Source: Alphaproteobacteria bacterium (GTDB taxonomy: Bacteria; Pseudomonadota; Alphaproteobacteria; Rhizobiales; JAKIUO01). Taken from it: DNA of 50,714 nucleotides. Position 1 is the first letter of the stretch; every line of letters begins with the position of its first letter. The notes below the pieces were generated by a model. It saw only the letters and a program-made list of their open reading frames with translations, made no database searches and was not told where the DNA came from. The stretch covers positions 1 to 50,714 of the forward strand of contig JAJRPI010000063.1 in assembly GCA_024280895.1 (NCBI GenBank), written 5' to 3'. Both the position numbers and the translations under genes were made by a program. Below are positions 1-9,206 of this stretch, in pieces.

Positions 1-104
1 CGTTTCAAACCATCTGATTGTTTTTCGGTTACCTGCATATGTTCCTACTCTGAAGAGCCCCTGCGCGCGGGCGTCATTCAATGCCTTCCTGGCTGAATTA
101 ATAT

Positions 105-189
<85 letters not shown>

Positions 190-497
190 ATTCGCCCCTA
201 TCGCCGCATTTTTACTACAGCTTCAGGAGACCTTGTTCTCTTCCGCCCAGTGATGGTCGGGCTAAAATGCATTTAGACAAGCAAATCAAGACACCCAAAG
301 CGGTGTCTATCAAAGAATTCAATCTTATAAGCAGAAAAGTTTTGCCTGTTAAGCCCTATTTTTCAAAGCAGGGCAAACGAAATGGGGATATTGGGGAGTT
401 TGCACGCTCAAAATGAGAGCGATATAGCCAGTTACGAAAAGGAGCTGATGCACAACCTGCACTTTTTACCGCAACCAGGGCCGTTACATTTTAAATA
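190..497. other. Intergenic stretch, no gene seen
   Basis: About 300 bases between tRNA-Leu and a possible small membrane protein gene. Open frames here run through the tRNA and have no plausible start or family resemblance. On the minus strand this is the region upstream of tRNA-Leu, so its promoter should lie here, but I could not pick out a convincing -35/-10 pair. Confidence 0.5.
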
Positions 498-644
498 TTA
501 TTTCGAAGTGAGAAGCAATATAAGGCTCAAACCATAAGTTACCGGGAGTAACCCTGCCCAGAAATCAAGATTTATGGTGAAACTCGTGCTATAGAGTGAA
601 AATCCCAGCCAAACAGCGCCCAAACCGATCAGTATTTTATTCAT
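498..644 (-). CDS. Possible small membrane protein (48 aa)
   Basis: A longer frame is open, but the ATG at 644 has a good ribosome-binding site (GAGG about six bases upstream) and begins a compact hydrophobic protein of 48 residues, MNKILIGLGAVWLGF onwards, with two short apolar stretches (residues 4-18 and 28-45). No family is recognised. It stands alone between tRNA-Leu and the divergent cysteine synthase gene. The call rests on start signal and composition only. Confidence 0.4.
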   Translation of the reverse strand: MNKILIGLGAVWLGFSLYSTSFTINLDFWAGLLPVTYGLSLILLLTSK

Positions 645-926
645 TACTACCTCACAAATTGCTGATCTTTTGGTCCAAAAGTAGCAATGGAACACATACA
701 ATACTAAATTAGAACTGGTGCGAGCAATTGCCATGCCAGATGGGAACATCTTCACCAAACATTTTCCACACCCCCTCGAAGCTCCCAATACACTTGCTTG
801 CCTGTCCAAATCATCGGCATGTATTATACAAAGCCGACAAACGAATTAGGCTTCATATGAGAGCTATGAGCCGTTACAATACACCTCCAAGCTAAATATC
901 TCGTTAATTTGAATAGGAAAACCAAT

Positions 927-1967
927 ATGGTCGAGCACTCACAAAATTCGGTTCTCGCTGCAATTGGCCAGACCCCTTTGATCAAATTGAAACGCGCATC
1001 GGAGCAAACCGGATGCACCATATTAGGCAAAGCCGAGTTCATGAATCCTGGCCAGTCTGTCAAAGATCGCGCAGCCTTGTTTATCATCAATGATGCGATC
1101 GCGCGCGGCGAGCTTCTTCCTGGAGGCACCATTGTCGAGGGCACTGCCGGCAACACTGGCATCGGGCTATCTGTTGTTGCAAATGCTCTTGGCTATAAAA
1201 CGGTGATCGTGATCCCGCAAACCCAGTCCCAGGAAAAAAAGGACGCTATTCGCCTGCAAGGGGCGCATCTGGTCGAAGTTCCAGCAGCTCCCTACAAAAA
1301 ACCCAATAATTTTGTGCGTTATTCGCAACGTCTGGCAGCAGCCTTGGCCAAAACGGAACCAAATGGAGCCATCTGGGCCAACCAGTTCGATAATATCGCC
1401 AATCGACAGGCTCATATCGAAACAACGGCCGTTGAAATCTGGGAGCAAACAAATGGCGCTGTTGATGGCTTTATCTGCGCTGTTGGCTCGGGGGGAACGC
1501 TGGCTGGCGTCTCGATTGGACTAAAGGCCAAAAACCCAAATATCAAAATCGGGCTTGCAGACCCGATGGGAGCAGCGCTCTACAGCTATTATACCACGGG
1601 AGAACTGGCCTCTGATGGGTCTTCCATCACTGAGGGCATCGGTCAAGCACGCATAACGGCTAATCTCGAGGGCTTGGCAATCGATCACCCCTATCAGATC
1701 TCTGACACCAAAGCCCTGCCCCTGTTATTTGATCTGGTGGTGGAGGAAGGACTTTGCCTTGGCGGGTCCAGTGCCATTAACATAGCGGGTGCCATAGCGC
1801 TGGCCCGCGATCTTGGACCGGGCAAAACGATCGTCACAATCCTTGCTGACTATGGCTCCCGCTACCAAAGCAAACTGTATAATCCACAATTCCTCAAAGA
1901 CAAGGAACTGCCCTGCCCGTCCTGGTTACTGGATCAGAAAATGGATCTACCAAATGTCATGGAATAA
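927..1967 (+). CDS. cysK: Cysteine synthase (O-acetylserine sulfhydrylase family)
   Basis: PLP enzyme of the OASS family, which makes cysteine from O-acetylserine and sulfide. Visible features are the PLP lysine in PGQSVKDRA (K46), the asparagine loop GTAGNTG (residues 72-78) and a phosphate-binding GSGGTLAG near residue 190. At 346 residues it is longer than a typical 300-320 residue CysK because of a C-terminal tail ending in a tryptophan- and proline-containing segment. The open frame begins at TTG 909, but ATG 927 has AGGAAA six bases upstream and is preferred. It stands as a single gene, transcribed towards tRNA-Asn. The exact paralogue (CysK versus CysM or a specialised member) cannot be fixed from sequence alone. 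Confidence 0.9.
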   Translation: MVEHSQNSVLAAIGQTPLIKLKRASEQTGCTILGKAEFMNPGQSVKDRAALFIINDAIARGELLPGGTIVEGTAGNTGIGLSVVANALGYKTVIVIPQTQSQEKKDAIRLQGAHLVEVPAAPYKKPNNFVRYSQRLAAALAKTEPNGAIWANQFDNIANRQAHIETTAVEIWEQTNGAVDGFICAVGSGGTLAGVSIGLKAKNPNIKIGLADPMGAALYSYYTTGELASDGSSITEGIGQARITANLEGLAIDHPYQISDTKALPLLFDLVVEEGLCLGGSSAINIAGAIALARDLGPGKTIVTILADYGSRYQSKLYNPQFLKDKELPCPSWLLDQKMDLPNVME

Positions 1968-2060
1968 ATTCCTATCGCGTCCCCCAAAGCCAATTGACCT
2001 CATCAAAAACCGGCCCTGCGAAACGGGACAAAATAGACGACATCAAAGCAAATATTTTTG

Positions 2061-2090
2061 ATGACAAATCATTAAGAGTTCTGGTATAGC
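2061..2090 (+). promoter_or_regulatory. Candidate promoter of tRNA-Asn
   Basis: ATGACA (2061-2066) and TATAGC (2085-2090) are separated by 18 bases and lie about 54 bases upstream of the tRNA 5' end. The match to the sigma-70 consensus is moderate, so this is inference. Confidence 0.3.
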
Positions 2091-2143
2091 TTCCCCACTT
2101 GCAGCTAAGAACGATATCATCGTCTCTTGGCCAGGTATTATGT

Positions 2144-2219
2144 TCCCCGGTAGCTCAGTTGGTAGAGCAGTCGGCTGTTAACCGACTTGTCGCAAGTTCG
2201 AGTCTTGCCCGGGGAGCCA
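2144..2219 (+). tRNA. tRNA-Asn (anticodon GUU)
   Basis: Acceptor TCCCCGG pairs with CCGGGGA, the D-arm is TAGCTCAGTTGGTAGAGCA, and the anticodon stem TCGGC/ACCGA region carries loop bases TGTTAAC with anticodon GTT. The T-arm contains TTCGAGT. The CCA end is encoded at 2217-2219. It sits at the edge of the polysaccharide locus, but no integrase or duplicated tRNA end is visible nearby. Confidence 0.95.
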
Positions 2220-2453
2220 TATACCTACCGGCGTTTGAGCCAAATCCATCTCTCTGAAAAACGCGCTTTAAGTACCAATCTGTAGCTTGAGGTGATGAAT
2301 GATGAACATGGTATCCGTTTCACTCAACTACCTTCATCAAGCTATTGCTCCAAGACCTCCCTTTATTCACCGATCCCTTCATCGCCGGTGCTAACTGCCA
2401 TGTCCCAGCGCCATGCAATCGAACTCAATTTATTGCCGGGATCGTTGAGGACG

Positions 2454-2999
2454 TCATTTTATGACTGAAGGGACTTCAAAGGCAGCCCAATTTTCGTCAG
2501 CGTCTGAAATAACGCGCGGGTCATGGGACCAGTCAATGGCAAAAAATGGATCATCCCAGCGAAACCCCCTCGCCTGCCCTGGCTCGAATGCTCGTCCCAT
2601 CTGATATTGGATCACCGTATCATCCGCCAGCGTTAAAAAGCCGTGCGCGCAGCCTTGTGGAATGAACACAGCATTGAGGTCCTTTGCCGACAATGTGAAG
2701 GCTTGCCAGTGTCCAAATGTCCGGCTATCTGGTCTAATATCCACCACCACATCATAGGCGCTGCCCGACATACAGCGCACGAGTTTTGCCTCTTCGAACG
2801 GGGCGTTTTGATAATGCATGCCGCGCAGGGTATGGGCGCTTAAATTGCCTGATAGATTGATTTGTGTTGAATTAAACTCGATACCGGCATCGATCAGTTC
2901 TTGCGGGCAATAGAGGCGCGCAAAAAAACCACGTTCATCTTGATGTGGATCTACAAGGACCTCGAACACCCCGTCAATCGAGCTTTTCTGAAAGCGCAT
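2454..2999 (-). CDS. RfbC/RmlC-like nucleotide-sugar 3,5-epimerase
   Basis: A 181-residue cupin-fold protein of the dTDP-4-dehydrorhamnose 3,5-epimerase family. The catalytic histidine lies in LRGMHYQ (H62), and the family segment VVVDIRPDSRTFGHW and the tyrosine in VIQYQMG follow. The start ATG 2999 has AAGGAC eight bases upstream. It is the last gene of the rfbF-rfbG-methyltransferase operon, 24 bases after the methyltransferase stop. With CDP-glucose enzymes upstream and no rmlA/rmlB/rmlD here, its substrate is more likely a CDP-4-keto-6-deoxy sugar (3- and/or 5-epimerisation) than the dTDP-rhamnose intermediate. That substrate assignment is inference; the family is clear. Confidence 0.85.
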   Translation of the reverse strand: MRFQKSSIDGVFEVLVDPHQDERGFFARLYCPQELIDAGIEFNSTQINLSGNLSAHTLRGMHYQNAPFEEAKLVRCMSGSAYDVVVDIRPDSRTFGHWQAFTLSAKDLNAVFIPQGCAHGFLTLADDTVIQYQMGRAFEPGQARGFRWDDPFFAIDWSHDPRVISDADENWAAFEVPSVIK

Positions 3000-3023
3000 G
3001 CTGATTGTCCTTTTGACCGCTAC

Positions 3024-4280
3024 TTATCCATCTGCCGTTACTTTCGGCCAAATTTTCACCTCGGGAACAGCCGTTACAAAGCGCCCTCCCCAATCATTGA
3101 TATGACCCATAGAGCTGCTTATCTCTTCAAACAGGTTCCAAGGCAGGATGATGACATAATCGGGTTTTTCAAGCGCTAGTGCCTCGGGGGCACGGACCGG
3201 GATATGACTTCCTGGCAACAGATGGTTCTGCTTGGCGGGATTGCGATCAACCACGAAACTGATGTCATCGCTGGTGACGCCGCAATAGTTGAGAAACGTG
3301 TTGCCCTTGGCCGCGGCCCCATAGGCGGCAACTTGCGAGCCTTGTTCTTTCGCACGTGCAAGAAAGGCTAGAAAATCATCACGAATAGAACCGATATTTT
3401 GTGAATAACGCTGATAGGTTTCGAGTTGATCAAGTCCTGCTTGAGCCTCTTTGGCCCGGATATGAGCGACCCCTTTTTGCGCTTCGTGGTGTGCGTCTTG
3501 ATGACAGACAAAGACCCGCAGCGATCCGCCATGAGTTGGCAATTCTGCAACATCAAAAACGCGCATGCCAACAGCTGCCAGAACTTTCTCGACGCTCAAC
3601 AATGACAGATAGGAATAATGCTCGTGATAGATGGTATCGAACTGATATCCCTCAATGAGGTTCAACAGATGGGGAAATTCGAACGTGACGACCCCCTCGC
3701 GCTTTAATATTTTGGGGAACCCGGCCGCAAAGAAACGGATATCTGGCACGTGGGCAAAGACATTATTGGCGGCAATCAGATCCGCCTTGATGCCCTCTTT
3801 AGCTAGGGCCGCGGCGCTCTCCTCATCAAAAAACTGAACTCTCGATGGTACGCCAAGATCAATCGCTGCCTGCGCCGCAGCTCCAGCTGGTTCGATCCCC
3901 AATACTGGGATTTTCTGCTCGACAAAATAGCGCAACAAATAACCATCATTGCTGGCCACCTCCACAACAAGGCTTTCTCGCCCCAGTCCAAAGCGCGCCG
4001 CCATCTCCATGCTATAGCGCTTGGCATGGTCCAGCCAGCCCTGCGAAAAGGATGAAAAATAAGCATAGTCATGATCAAAAATCTCGTCAGCTGGCACCGC
4101 AGCATCCAATTGCACGAGGAAACACGAGCCGCAAACCTTGGCATGCAATGGATAGGAGCGCTCAGCGGCTATCTCATCTGCCTCATCGCGCAAATAGCTG
4201 TTGGCCAGCGGGGTTTCCCCAAGATCGGCAAAACTTGTTGCCAGCGGGTCGCCACAAAAGCGGCAAGCAGGATCGGTCAT
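3024..4280 (-). CDS. Sugar C-methyltransferase-like SAM enzyme
   Basis: A 418-residue protein with the three-part build of NDP-hexose C-methyltransferases (TylC3/NovU type): an N-terminal zinc-binding domain with CRFC (C6, C9) and CGSC (C50, C53), a class I SAM-binding domain with VVEVASNDGYLL (about 105-116), and a C-terminal Rossmann-like domain containing VAAYGAAAKGNTFLNY and VDRNPAKQ. The start ATG 4280 overlaps the rfbG stop as ATGA, indicating translational coupling. It probably methylates a carbon of the CDP-4-keto-6-deoxyhexose made by the two upstream enzymes, giving a branched sugar. The position methylated cannot be read from the sequence. Confidence 0.85.
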   Translation of the reverse strand: MTDPACRFCGDPLATSFADLGETPLANSYLRDEADEIAAERSYPLHAKVCGSCFLVQLDAAVPADEIFDHDYAYFSSFSQGWLDHAKRYSMEMAARFGLGRESLVVEVASNDGYLLRYFVEQKIPVLGIEPAGAAAQAAIDLGVPSRVQFFDEESAAALAKEGIKADLIAANNVFAHVPDIRFFAAGFPKILKREGVVTFEFPHLLNLIEGYQFDTIYHEHYSYLSLLSVEKVLAAVGMRVFDVAELPTHGGSLRVFVCHQDAHHEAQKGVAHIRAKEAQAGLDQLETYQRYSQNIGSIRDDFLAFLARAKEQGSQVAAYGAAAKGNTFLNYCGVTSDDISFVVDRNPAKQNHLLPGSHIPVRAPEALALEKPDYVIILPWNLFEEISSSMGHINDWGGRFVTAVPEVKIWPKVTADG

Positions 4281-5338
4281 ATAAGGTCCATAAAACTTGT
4301 TATTTGCTGCGTGGTGAAGCGGCCCATATCCGCCCCCTTCTTGTATTCCAGATACCAGGCTGCCGTCCATTCAAGAGATCTTTTATCAGGCAGGCTGTCA
4401 TGCCAGCCAAGTACGATGCGGGCCTTGCTGGTATCAAGGCAAAGACTGCTCATTTCTTTGGGCACGGGTCCTTTTTCACGCTGCCAGCCACGCGGCGTCT
4501 GCATAGCTTCTTGCATGATGTCAGCGAGTTGGGAAACCGAAAACTGCACCTCTCCGGTTGGCCCAAAGTTAAGGGAACTAGGGACTGTTTTTGCCTCGCT
4601 GTGCGACAGCTTCTCGATATACAAAAAATAACCATTGAGACAATCCAGCACATGTTGCCAGGGCCTTGTGGCGTCTGGATAACGCAGGGTCAAAGGTTTT
4701 TCACTGATGGCGGCGCGATAGATATCTGGCACGATCCGGTCGGTTGAAAAATCTCCCCCACCAATGACATTGCCGCCGCGCGCCGTAGCGATCTTGACAT
4801 TTGTATCAGCGAAAAACGAGCTGGCATAGCTGGCGGTGACGAGTTCTGCGGCAGCTTTTGACACGGAGTAAGGGTCATGCCCCCCCAATCGGTCTTCCTC
4901 CACAAAGGCATGGCTTTGCTCGCTGTTTTTATAAACCTTGTCCGATGTGATGATCAAGATTGTGTCCAGCGCGTCAACGCCGCGCGCTGCTTCGAGCAGA
5001 TTTGCCGTACCCATAATATTGGCTTCAAGCGTTGCCAATGGTTCGGTATAGGATTGGCGCACCAACGCTTGCGCAGCCATGTGGATAATAATATCTGGAC
5101 GCACCTCCTGGACAATTTCCGCCAGGCGATCCTTGTCGCGAATATCAGCAATGAAAGGATTTATATAGGAACCTATATCTGCCAACGTGAACAGGTTGGG
5201 ATCGGTATGGGGGGCAAGGGCAACGCCGCTAACTTTTGCGCCAAGCATGGTCAACCAGCGCGCCGCCCAAGCGCCCTTGAAGCCTGTGTGGCCCGTGAGT
5301 AAAACAGATTTTCCTTGCCAGAATGCAGGATCCGCCAT
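4277..5338 (-). CDS. rfbG: CDP-glucose 4,6-dehydratase
   Basis: Extended SDR enzyme of 353 residues that converts CDP-D-glucose to CDP-4-keto-6-deoxy-D-glucose. It has the NAD motif TGHTGFKG (15-22), TSDKVY (131-136) and the catalytic Y157-x3-K161 in PYSVSK. GHTGFKG with a lysine is typical of the CDP-glucose dehydratases. The open frame extends upstream, but ATG 5338 follows GGAG by seven bases and lies two bases after the rfbF stop, so it is the likely start. Its 3' end overlaps the methyltransferase start. Cytosolic, second step of the CDP-sugar pathway in this operon. Confidence 0.93.
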   Translation of the reverse strand: MADPAFWQGKSVLLTGHTGFKGAWAARWLTMLGAKVSGVALAPHTDPNLFTLADIGSYINPFIADIRDKDRLAEIVQEVRPDIIIHMAAQALVRQSYTEPLATLEANIMGTANLLEAARGVDALDTILIITSDKVYKNSEQSHAFVEEDRLGGHDPYSVSKAAAELVTASYASSFFADTNVKIATARGGNVIGGGDFSTDRIVPDIYRAAISEKPLTLRYPDATRPWQHVLDCLNGYFLYIEKLSHSEAKTVPSSLNFGPTGEVQFSVSQLADIMQEAMQTPRGWQREKGPVPKEMSSLCLDTSKARIVLGWHDSLPDKRSLEWTAAWYLEYKKGADMGRFTTQQITSFMDLI

Positions 5339-5339
5339 G

Positions 5340-6113
5340 CTAACTCCATACCTTCCAGGGTGCCTGGCCGGATTGCCATAGCTTTTCGAGATGTTTGCGG
5401 TCACGCAAGGTGTCCATGGCGTGCCAGAACCCCAGATGCCGGTAGGCCGTGAGATCACCTGCCTCGGCCAGCTGATTGAGCGGCCCTACTTCCCATGAGG
5501 TATTATCATCTTTTATGAGGTCGATAACATCGGGTTGCAAGACGAAAAAGCCGCCATTTATCAGACCTTCATCTCCGGGTGGTTTTTCGGTGAAACGAGT
5601 AATGCGGTCGCCCTCAAGCTCAATTGCTCCATAGCGCCCGGGCGGGATCACCGCCGTCATGGTGGCGCGCTGACCATGTTGTTTGTGAAATTTCGTCAAA
5701 GCGCCAATATCGACATCGGAAACTCCGTCGCCATAGGTCAGGCAAAAACTTTCCCCCTCCTCAAGAAACGAGCGCACGCGTTTCAGACGTCCCCCGGTCA
5801 TCACATCCTCCCCGGTATCGACCAGCGTCACTTTCCATGGCTCGGCCTGTGACTGGTGATAGGTGATCTCCCCAGAGCGCGCATCCACCGTAATATCGGA
5901 ATTATGCAGCACATAATTGGCAAAATATTCCTTGATCATATAGCCCTTATAACCAAGGCAGATGATAAATTCATCCAGCCCAAAATGGGCATAATGCTTC
6001 ATGATATGCCATAATATGGGGCGCCCACCGATCTCGATCATCGGTTTGGGCTTCAAATGGGATTCCTCGGAAATCCGTGTCCCGTATCCCCCTGCCAATA
6101 TCACTGTTTTCAA
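5340..6113 (-). CDS. rfbF: Glucose-1-phosphate cytidylyltransferase
   Basis: Nucleotidyltransferase of 257 residues that forms CDP-glucose from glucose-1-phosphate and CTP. The N-terminus carries the pyrophosphorylase signature LAGGYGTRISEES followed by HLKPKPM (residues 6-25). A TTG at 6113 is the likely start: it puts the protein at the usual RfbF length, begins exactly at the conserved KTVILAGG segment, and has GGGAG seven bases upstream. The longer frame up to 6188 has no family counterpart. It is the first gene of a four-gene minus-strand operon. The promoter should lie in the 174-base gap shared with the divergent SDR gene at 6288. Confidence 0.93.
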   Translation of the reverse strand: MKTVILAGGYGTRISEESHLKPKPMIEIGGRPILWHIMKHYAHFGLDEFIICLGYKGYMIKEYFANYVLHNSDITVDARSGEITYHQSQAEPWKVTLVDTGEDVMTGGRLKRVRSFLEEGESFCLTYGDGVSDVDIGALTKFHKQHGQRATMTAVIPPGRYGAIELEGDRITRFTEKPPGDEGLINGGFFVLQPDVIDLIKDDNTSWEVGPLNQLAEAGDLTAYRHLGFWHAMDTLRDRKHLEKLWQSGQAPWKVWS

Positions 6114-6287
6114 AACTGTTCTCCCGGGGTTCGCCCCTTGCGCATTTTTATGTTTCCTACTGGTTAAAAAATATGGCCGATCAGTCAAGCAAAATTTGTC
6201 ACGCCAGTTGACCCTTTGGCAAGATCACCATAGTCTTTGGCTCTTCAATAAGCGTCAAATTTCATTCTTGTTTCGAAGGTTACGCAC

Positions 6288-7193
6288 ATGCGCATACTGG
6301 TTACCGGTGGTACGGGCCTCATCGGCAGGCATGCGATCAAGGAACTGGCGGACGCTGGTCATGATGTTTTTGTGCTGACCCGGCGCGCTCAATCCCTTGA
6401 AGCGCCATCTAGGATCACTTTTCTTGAGTGCGATATACTGTCAAAAAACACTGATTTTGCGCCGCTTTTTGCCGATCGCCATATCGACACGCTACTTCAT
6501 CTGGCCTGGGAGACTGAGCACGGTAAATTCTGGAGCGCAAATACCAATACTGACTGGCTGACCGGAAGCTTGCATTTGGCCGATCATTTTTTGCAGGCCG
6601 GGGGACAACGGATTGTCTGTGCTGGCACCTGTGTCGAATATGATGCCCCAGCTACCGGTCCTTGCATCATCGGGCAAACCCCCCTCAATCCTATCCATCC
6701 TTATTCCATTTCAAAGAATTCTTTGCGTTCCATGTTGCAATGGATGACCCGATCACGGGGAGCTAGTTTCGCCTGGGCCCGCGTCTTTATGGTGATGGGT
6801 CCGCACGAATCACCAAACCGCCTTGTCCCCTATATCATCAATGCACTTTTGGACGGCCAACCCGCCCAATGCTCTTCCGGGCACCAAATCAGGGATTTCA
6901 TGCACGCTAGAGATCTGGGAGCGGCATTTGCCGCTGTTTCCAACAGTGACCATGACGGCGAGTTGAATATATGTTCGGGGCAACAAGTGACCATTGCCCA
7001 TATTGTAAATCTCCTGGCAGATATGCTAGGACACCCTGAACTTGTTCAGCTGGGAGCACGACCTGACCAGGCTGGTGATCCGCCAAACCTTTGGGGTGAA
7101 AACGAGATATTGCGGCAACGAATCGGTTTCTCACCAGCGTTTACGCTTGAGAGCGCGCTAGAGGATGTTATCAATTGGTGGCGCACACAATAA
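6288..7193 (+). CDS. NAD-dependent epimerase/dehydratase (extended SDR)
   Basis: A 301-residue nucleotide-sugar SDR. The NAD(P)-binding motif TGGTGLIG is at 6-13, and the catalytic pair Y139/K143 lies in PYSISKN. GAAGG precedes the ATG by six to seven bases. It starts a plus-strand group divergent from rfbF and probably shares its regulatory gap. A C-4 reductase or epimerase role, converting the 4-keto CDP-sugar to its final hydroxylated form, would complete the pathway made by the minus-strand operon. The exact reaction is inferred from context only. Confidence 0.82.
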   Translation: MRILVTGGTGLIGRHAIKELADAGHDVFVLTRRAQSLEAPSRITFLECDILSKNTDFAPLFADRHIDTLLHLAWETEHGKFWSANTNTDWLTGSLHLADHFLQAGGQRIVCAGTCVEYDAPATGPCIIGQTPLNPIHPYSISKNSLRSMLQWMTRSRGASFAWARVFMVMGPHESPNRLVPYIINALLDGQPAQCSSGHQIRDFMHARDLGAAFAAVSNSDHDGELNICSGQQVTIAHIVNLLADMLGHPELVQLGARPDQAGDPPNLWGENEILRQRIGFSPAFTLESALEDVINWWRTQ

Positions 7194-7238
7194 CCAGGCC
7201 CTGCAGAGCCATCGTCATTTAATAAGAGCAATCACAAT

Positions 7239-8012
7239 ATGAAAATCACGATCGACACGGACAAATCCCAGCTAACGGTGAGCGACAAGGGCAGCGAGAC
7301 CAGTTTTGAGCTCTATTCCGATGAAGCCTTTGAGGTGATCAGCCGCTATTACACCAAAGTAGGCTGGAACCAGAAACAGTCCTATAGCTATTCCTGGATG
7401 GGTCGCCCCATTATTCAATTGCCAGACGATATGGTCCGTCTGCAAGAAGCCATCTACAAGCTGCAGCCAGATGTTATCGTTGAGACCGGCGTAGCCCATG
7501 GCGGTTCGCTAATTTTTTATGCCAGTCTGTGCAAGGCGATGGGCAAAGGCCGGGTGATCGGCATCGATATCGAGATCAGACCCCATAATCGAGCCGCCAT
7601 TGAGCAACATGAGCTGTTTTCCTATATTGAATTATTTGAAGGCAGCTCCATTGATGAGGGCCTCGTTAGTGAGGTCACGAAATCAGTTGGCGATGCGCCC
7701 AGCGTGCTGGTGCTGCTTGACAGCAACCACACCTATGACCATGTCGCTGCCGAGCTTCAGGCCTATAGCCCGTTGGTGACCCCTAGCTCCTATATTATAG
7801 CAACAGACGGGATCATGCGCGATGTTGCCAACGTGCCAAAGGGCAACCCCGATTGGGTAAGTGATAACCCCGCCAATGCGGCAGAGGATTTTGTCAAGAA
7901 AAACTCGGCATTTATCATCGAACAACCCAGCTGGCCGTTCAATGAAAGCACCTTGTCAAAAGCACCAACCCATTGGCCATCCGCCTGGATCAAGAGAAAA
8001 GAAACACCATGA
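7239..8012 (+). CDS. CmcI-family SAM-dependent methyltransferase/hydroxylase-like protein
   Basis: A 257-residue protein of the cephalosporin hydroxylase (CmcI) family, which also includes rhamnosyl O-methyltransferases. Diagnostic segments are ETGVAHGGS (82-90, SAM-binding loop), GIDIEIRPHNR (108-118) and LLDSNHTYDHV (159-169). In polysaccharide clusters such proteins usually act as O-methyltransferases on sugar residues. Here it follows the SDR gene by 45 bases and precedes a second methyltransferase by 22 bases. The precise acceptor is unknown. Confidence 0.82.
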   Translation: MKITIDTDKSQLTVSDKGSETSFELYSDEAFEVISRYYTKVGWNQKQSYSYSWMGRPIIQLPDDMVRLQEAIYKLQPDVIVETGVAHGGSLIFYASLCKAMGKGRVIGIDIEIRPHNRAAIEQHELFSYIELFEGSSIDEGLVSEVTKSVGDAPSVLVLLDSNHTYDHVAAELQAYSPLVTPSSYIIATDGIMRDVANVPKGNPDWVSDNPANAAEDFVKKNSAFIIEQPSWPFNESTLSKAPTHWPSAWIKRKETP

Positions 8013-8034
8013 TTATCTGCCAGAATCTCGCACG

Positions 8035-9183
8035 ATGAGCTGTCCAGTTTGTGGTGCCTCGTCCTCTCAAAAACTATTGCACCGGGACACCACGCCGGTT
8101 TATCAAAATACTGTTTTTAAAACCCCAAAAGCTGCCGCAGCATGCGCAACTGCGCAATTGCATATGCAACGCTGTCAAAATTGCGGGTTTATCTGGAACG
8201 CCAGCTTTGACCCTGATGCCATCGGCTATGACGAAGATTATGAAAACTGCCAGACTCACTCGCGTGCCTTTGTTGAGCATTTGAGTACCCGCACAAAAGA
8301 AATTTTTGCAGCACTGCCGGATAAATCAACGCTCGAAATTGTTGAAGTCGGGTGCGGACAGGGTTACTTTCTGGACGAGATTGTTGCGCGTGTTCCAAGC
8401 GATAAAACGGTGCATGCCACTGGCTTTGACCCTGCCATAAGGCGCGATATAAACGAAATCCCTTCTAATATAACCCTTGTCGGAGAATATTTATCCCGCC
8501 AGACTCTGGACCGCCTTGAGCTAACTCCGGATATCATCATATCACGTCATACGATTGAACACGTTGCCGACCCCGTCGACTTTTTGCGCACCATCAAGGG
8601 CGCCATCCCCAAGGGCCAGACCACTCATTTGTTTTTGGAAACCCCTGATAGTGAATGGATATTGCAAAACGGTGTTTTTCACGACTTTTTTTATGAGCAT
8701 TGCAGCTTGTTCAATTTTCGCTCGATGGCTGAAATATTGCACAAAACCGGTTTTACGCCTGTGCGCATTGAAAGCTGTTTTGAGGGACAGTATTTGTGGG
8801 CCCATGCTGTGGTCAGCGGTACAAAAAATATCACTATGAATGAGTTCGAAAGAGGCTCGTCGACCTATATCACGGACTGGCAAAAACGAATCGCACAATA
8901 TAAAGAGACAGGCGATGTTGGTATTTGGGGAGCGGGAGCAAAGGGGGCGACATTTGCATTGATGGTGGATGAACAGCGCGCCTCGATTGCATTATTAATC
9001 GATTCAAACCCTGACAAAGCCGGTGGTTTTTTACCGCTAACTGCCCATCCTATCGTCTCTCCAGATGATCAGCGCGTCGCCGATTTGGCCACTATTCTCA
9101 TTATGAACGAGAATTACCAAACGGAAATAAAGCAGAAAATCAATGAATTGGGGCTCAATCTGCAAACAGTACTCGTTCAATAG
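8035..9183 (+). CDS. Zinc-finger class I SAM methyltransferase, C-methyltransferase-like
   Basis: A 382-residue protein with the same broad layout as the enzyme at 3024-4280 but clearly diverged: N-terminal CPVC (C3, C6) and CQNC (C47, C50) zinc ligands, SAM motif EVGCGQG (104-110), and a C-terminal Rossmann-like part containing GIWGAGAKGATFAL and LIDSNPDKAGG. ATG 8035 begins the conserved CPVC segment. No strong ribosome-binding site precedes it, and translation may be coupled to the CmcI-type gene ending 22 bases upstream. It probably methylates a second sugar or a second position. It could instead be a regulatory or structural partner of such enzymes. Confidence 0.75.
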   Translation: MSCPVCGASSSQKLLHRDTTPVYQNTVFKTPKAAAACATAQLHMQRCQNCGFIWNASFDPDAIGYDEDYENCQTHSRAFVEHLSTRTKEIFAALPDKSTLEIVEVGCGQGYFLDEIVARVPSDKTVHATGFDPAIRRDINEIPSNITLVGEYLSRQTLDRLELTPDIIISRHTIEHVADPVDFLRTIKGAIPKGQTTHLFLETPDSEWILQNGVFHDFFYEHCSLFNFRSMAEILHKTGFTPVRIESCFEGQYLWAHAVVSGTKNITMNEFERGSSTYITDWQKRIAQYKETGDVGIWGAGAKGATFALMVDEQRASIALLIDSNPDKAGGFLPLTAHPIVSPDDQRVADLATILIMNENYQTEIKQKINELGLNLQTVLVQ

Positions 9184-9206
9184 GGCAAAGCAAGCGGATC
9201 TAAGTA

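Noticed and set aside
3845-4747. 300-residue plus-strand frame across the methyltransferase and rfbG
   Set aside because: Runs antisense to two well-supported coupled genes and shows no family features.
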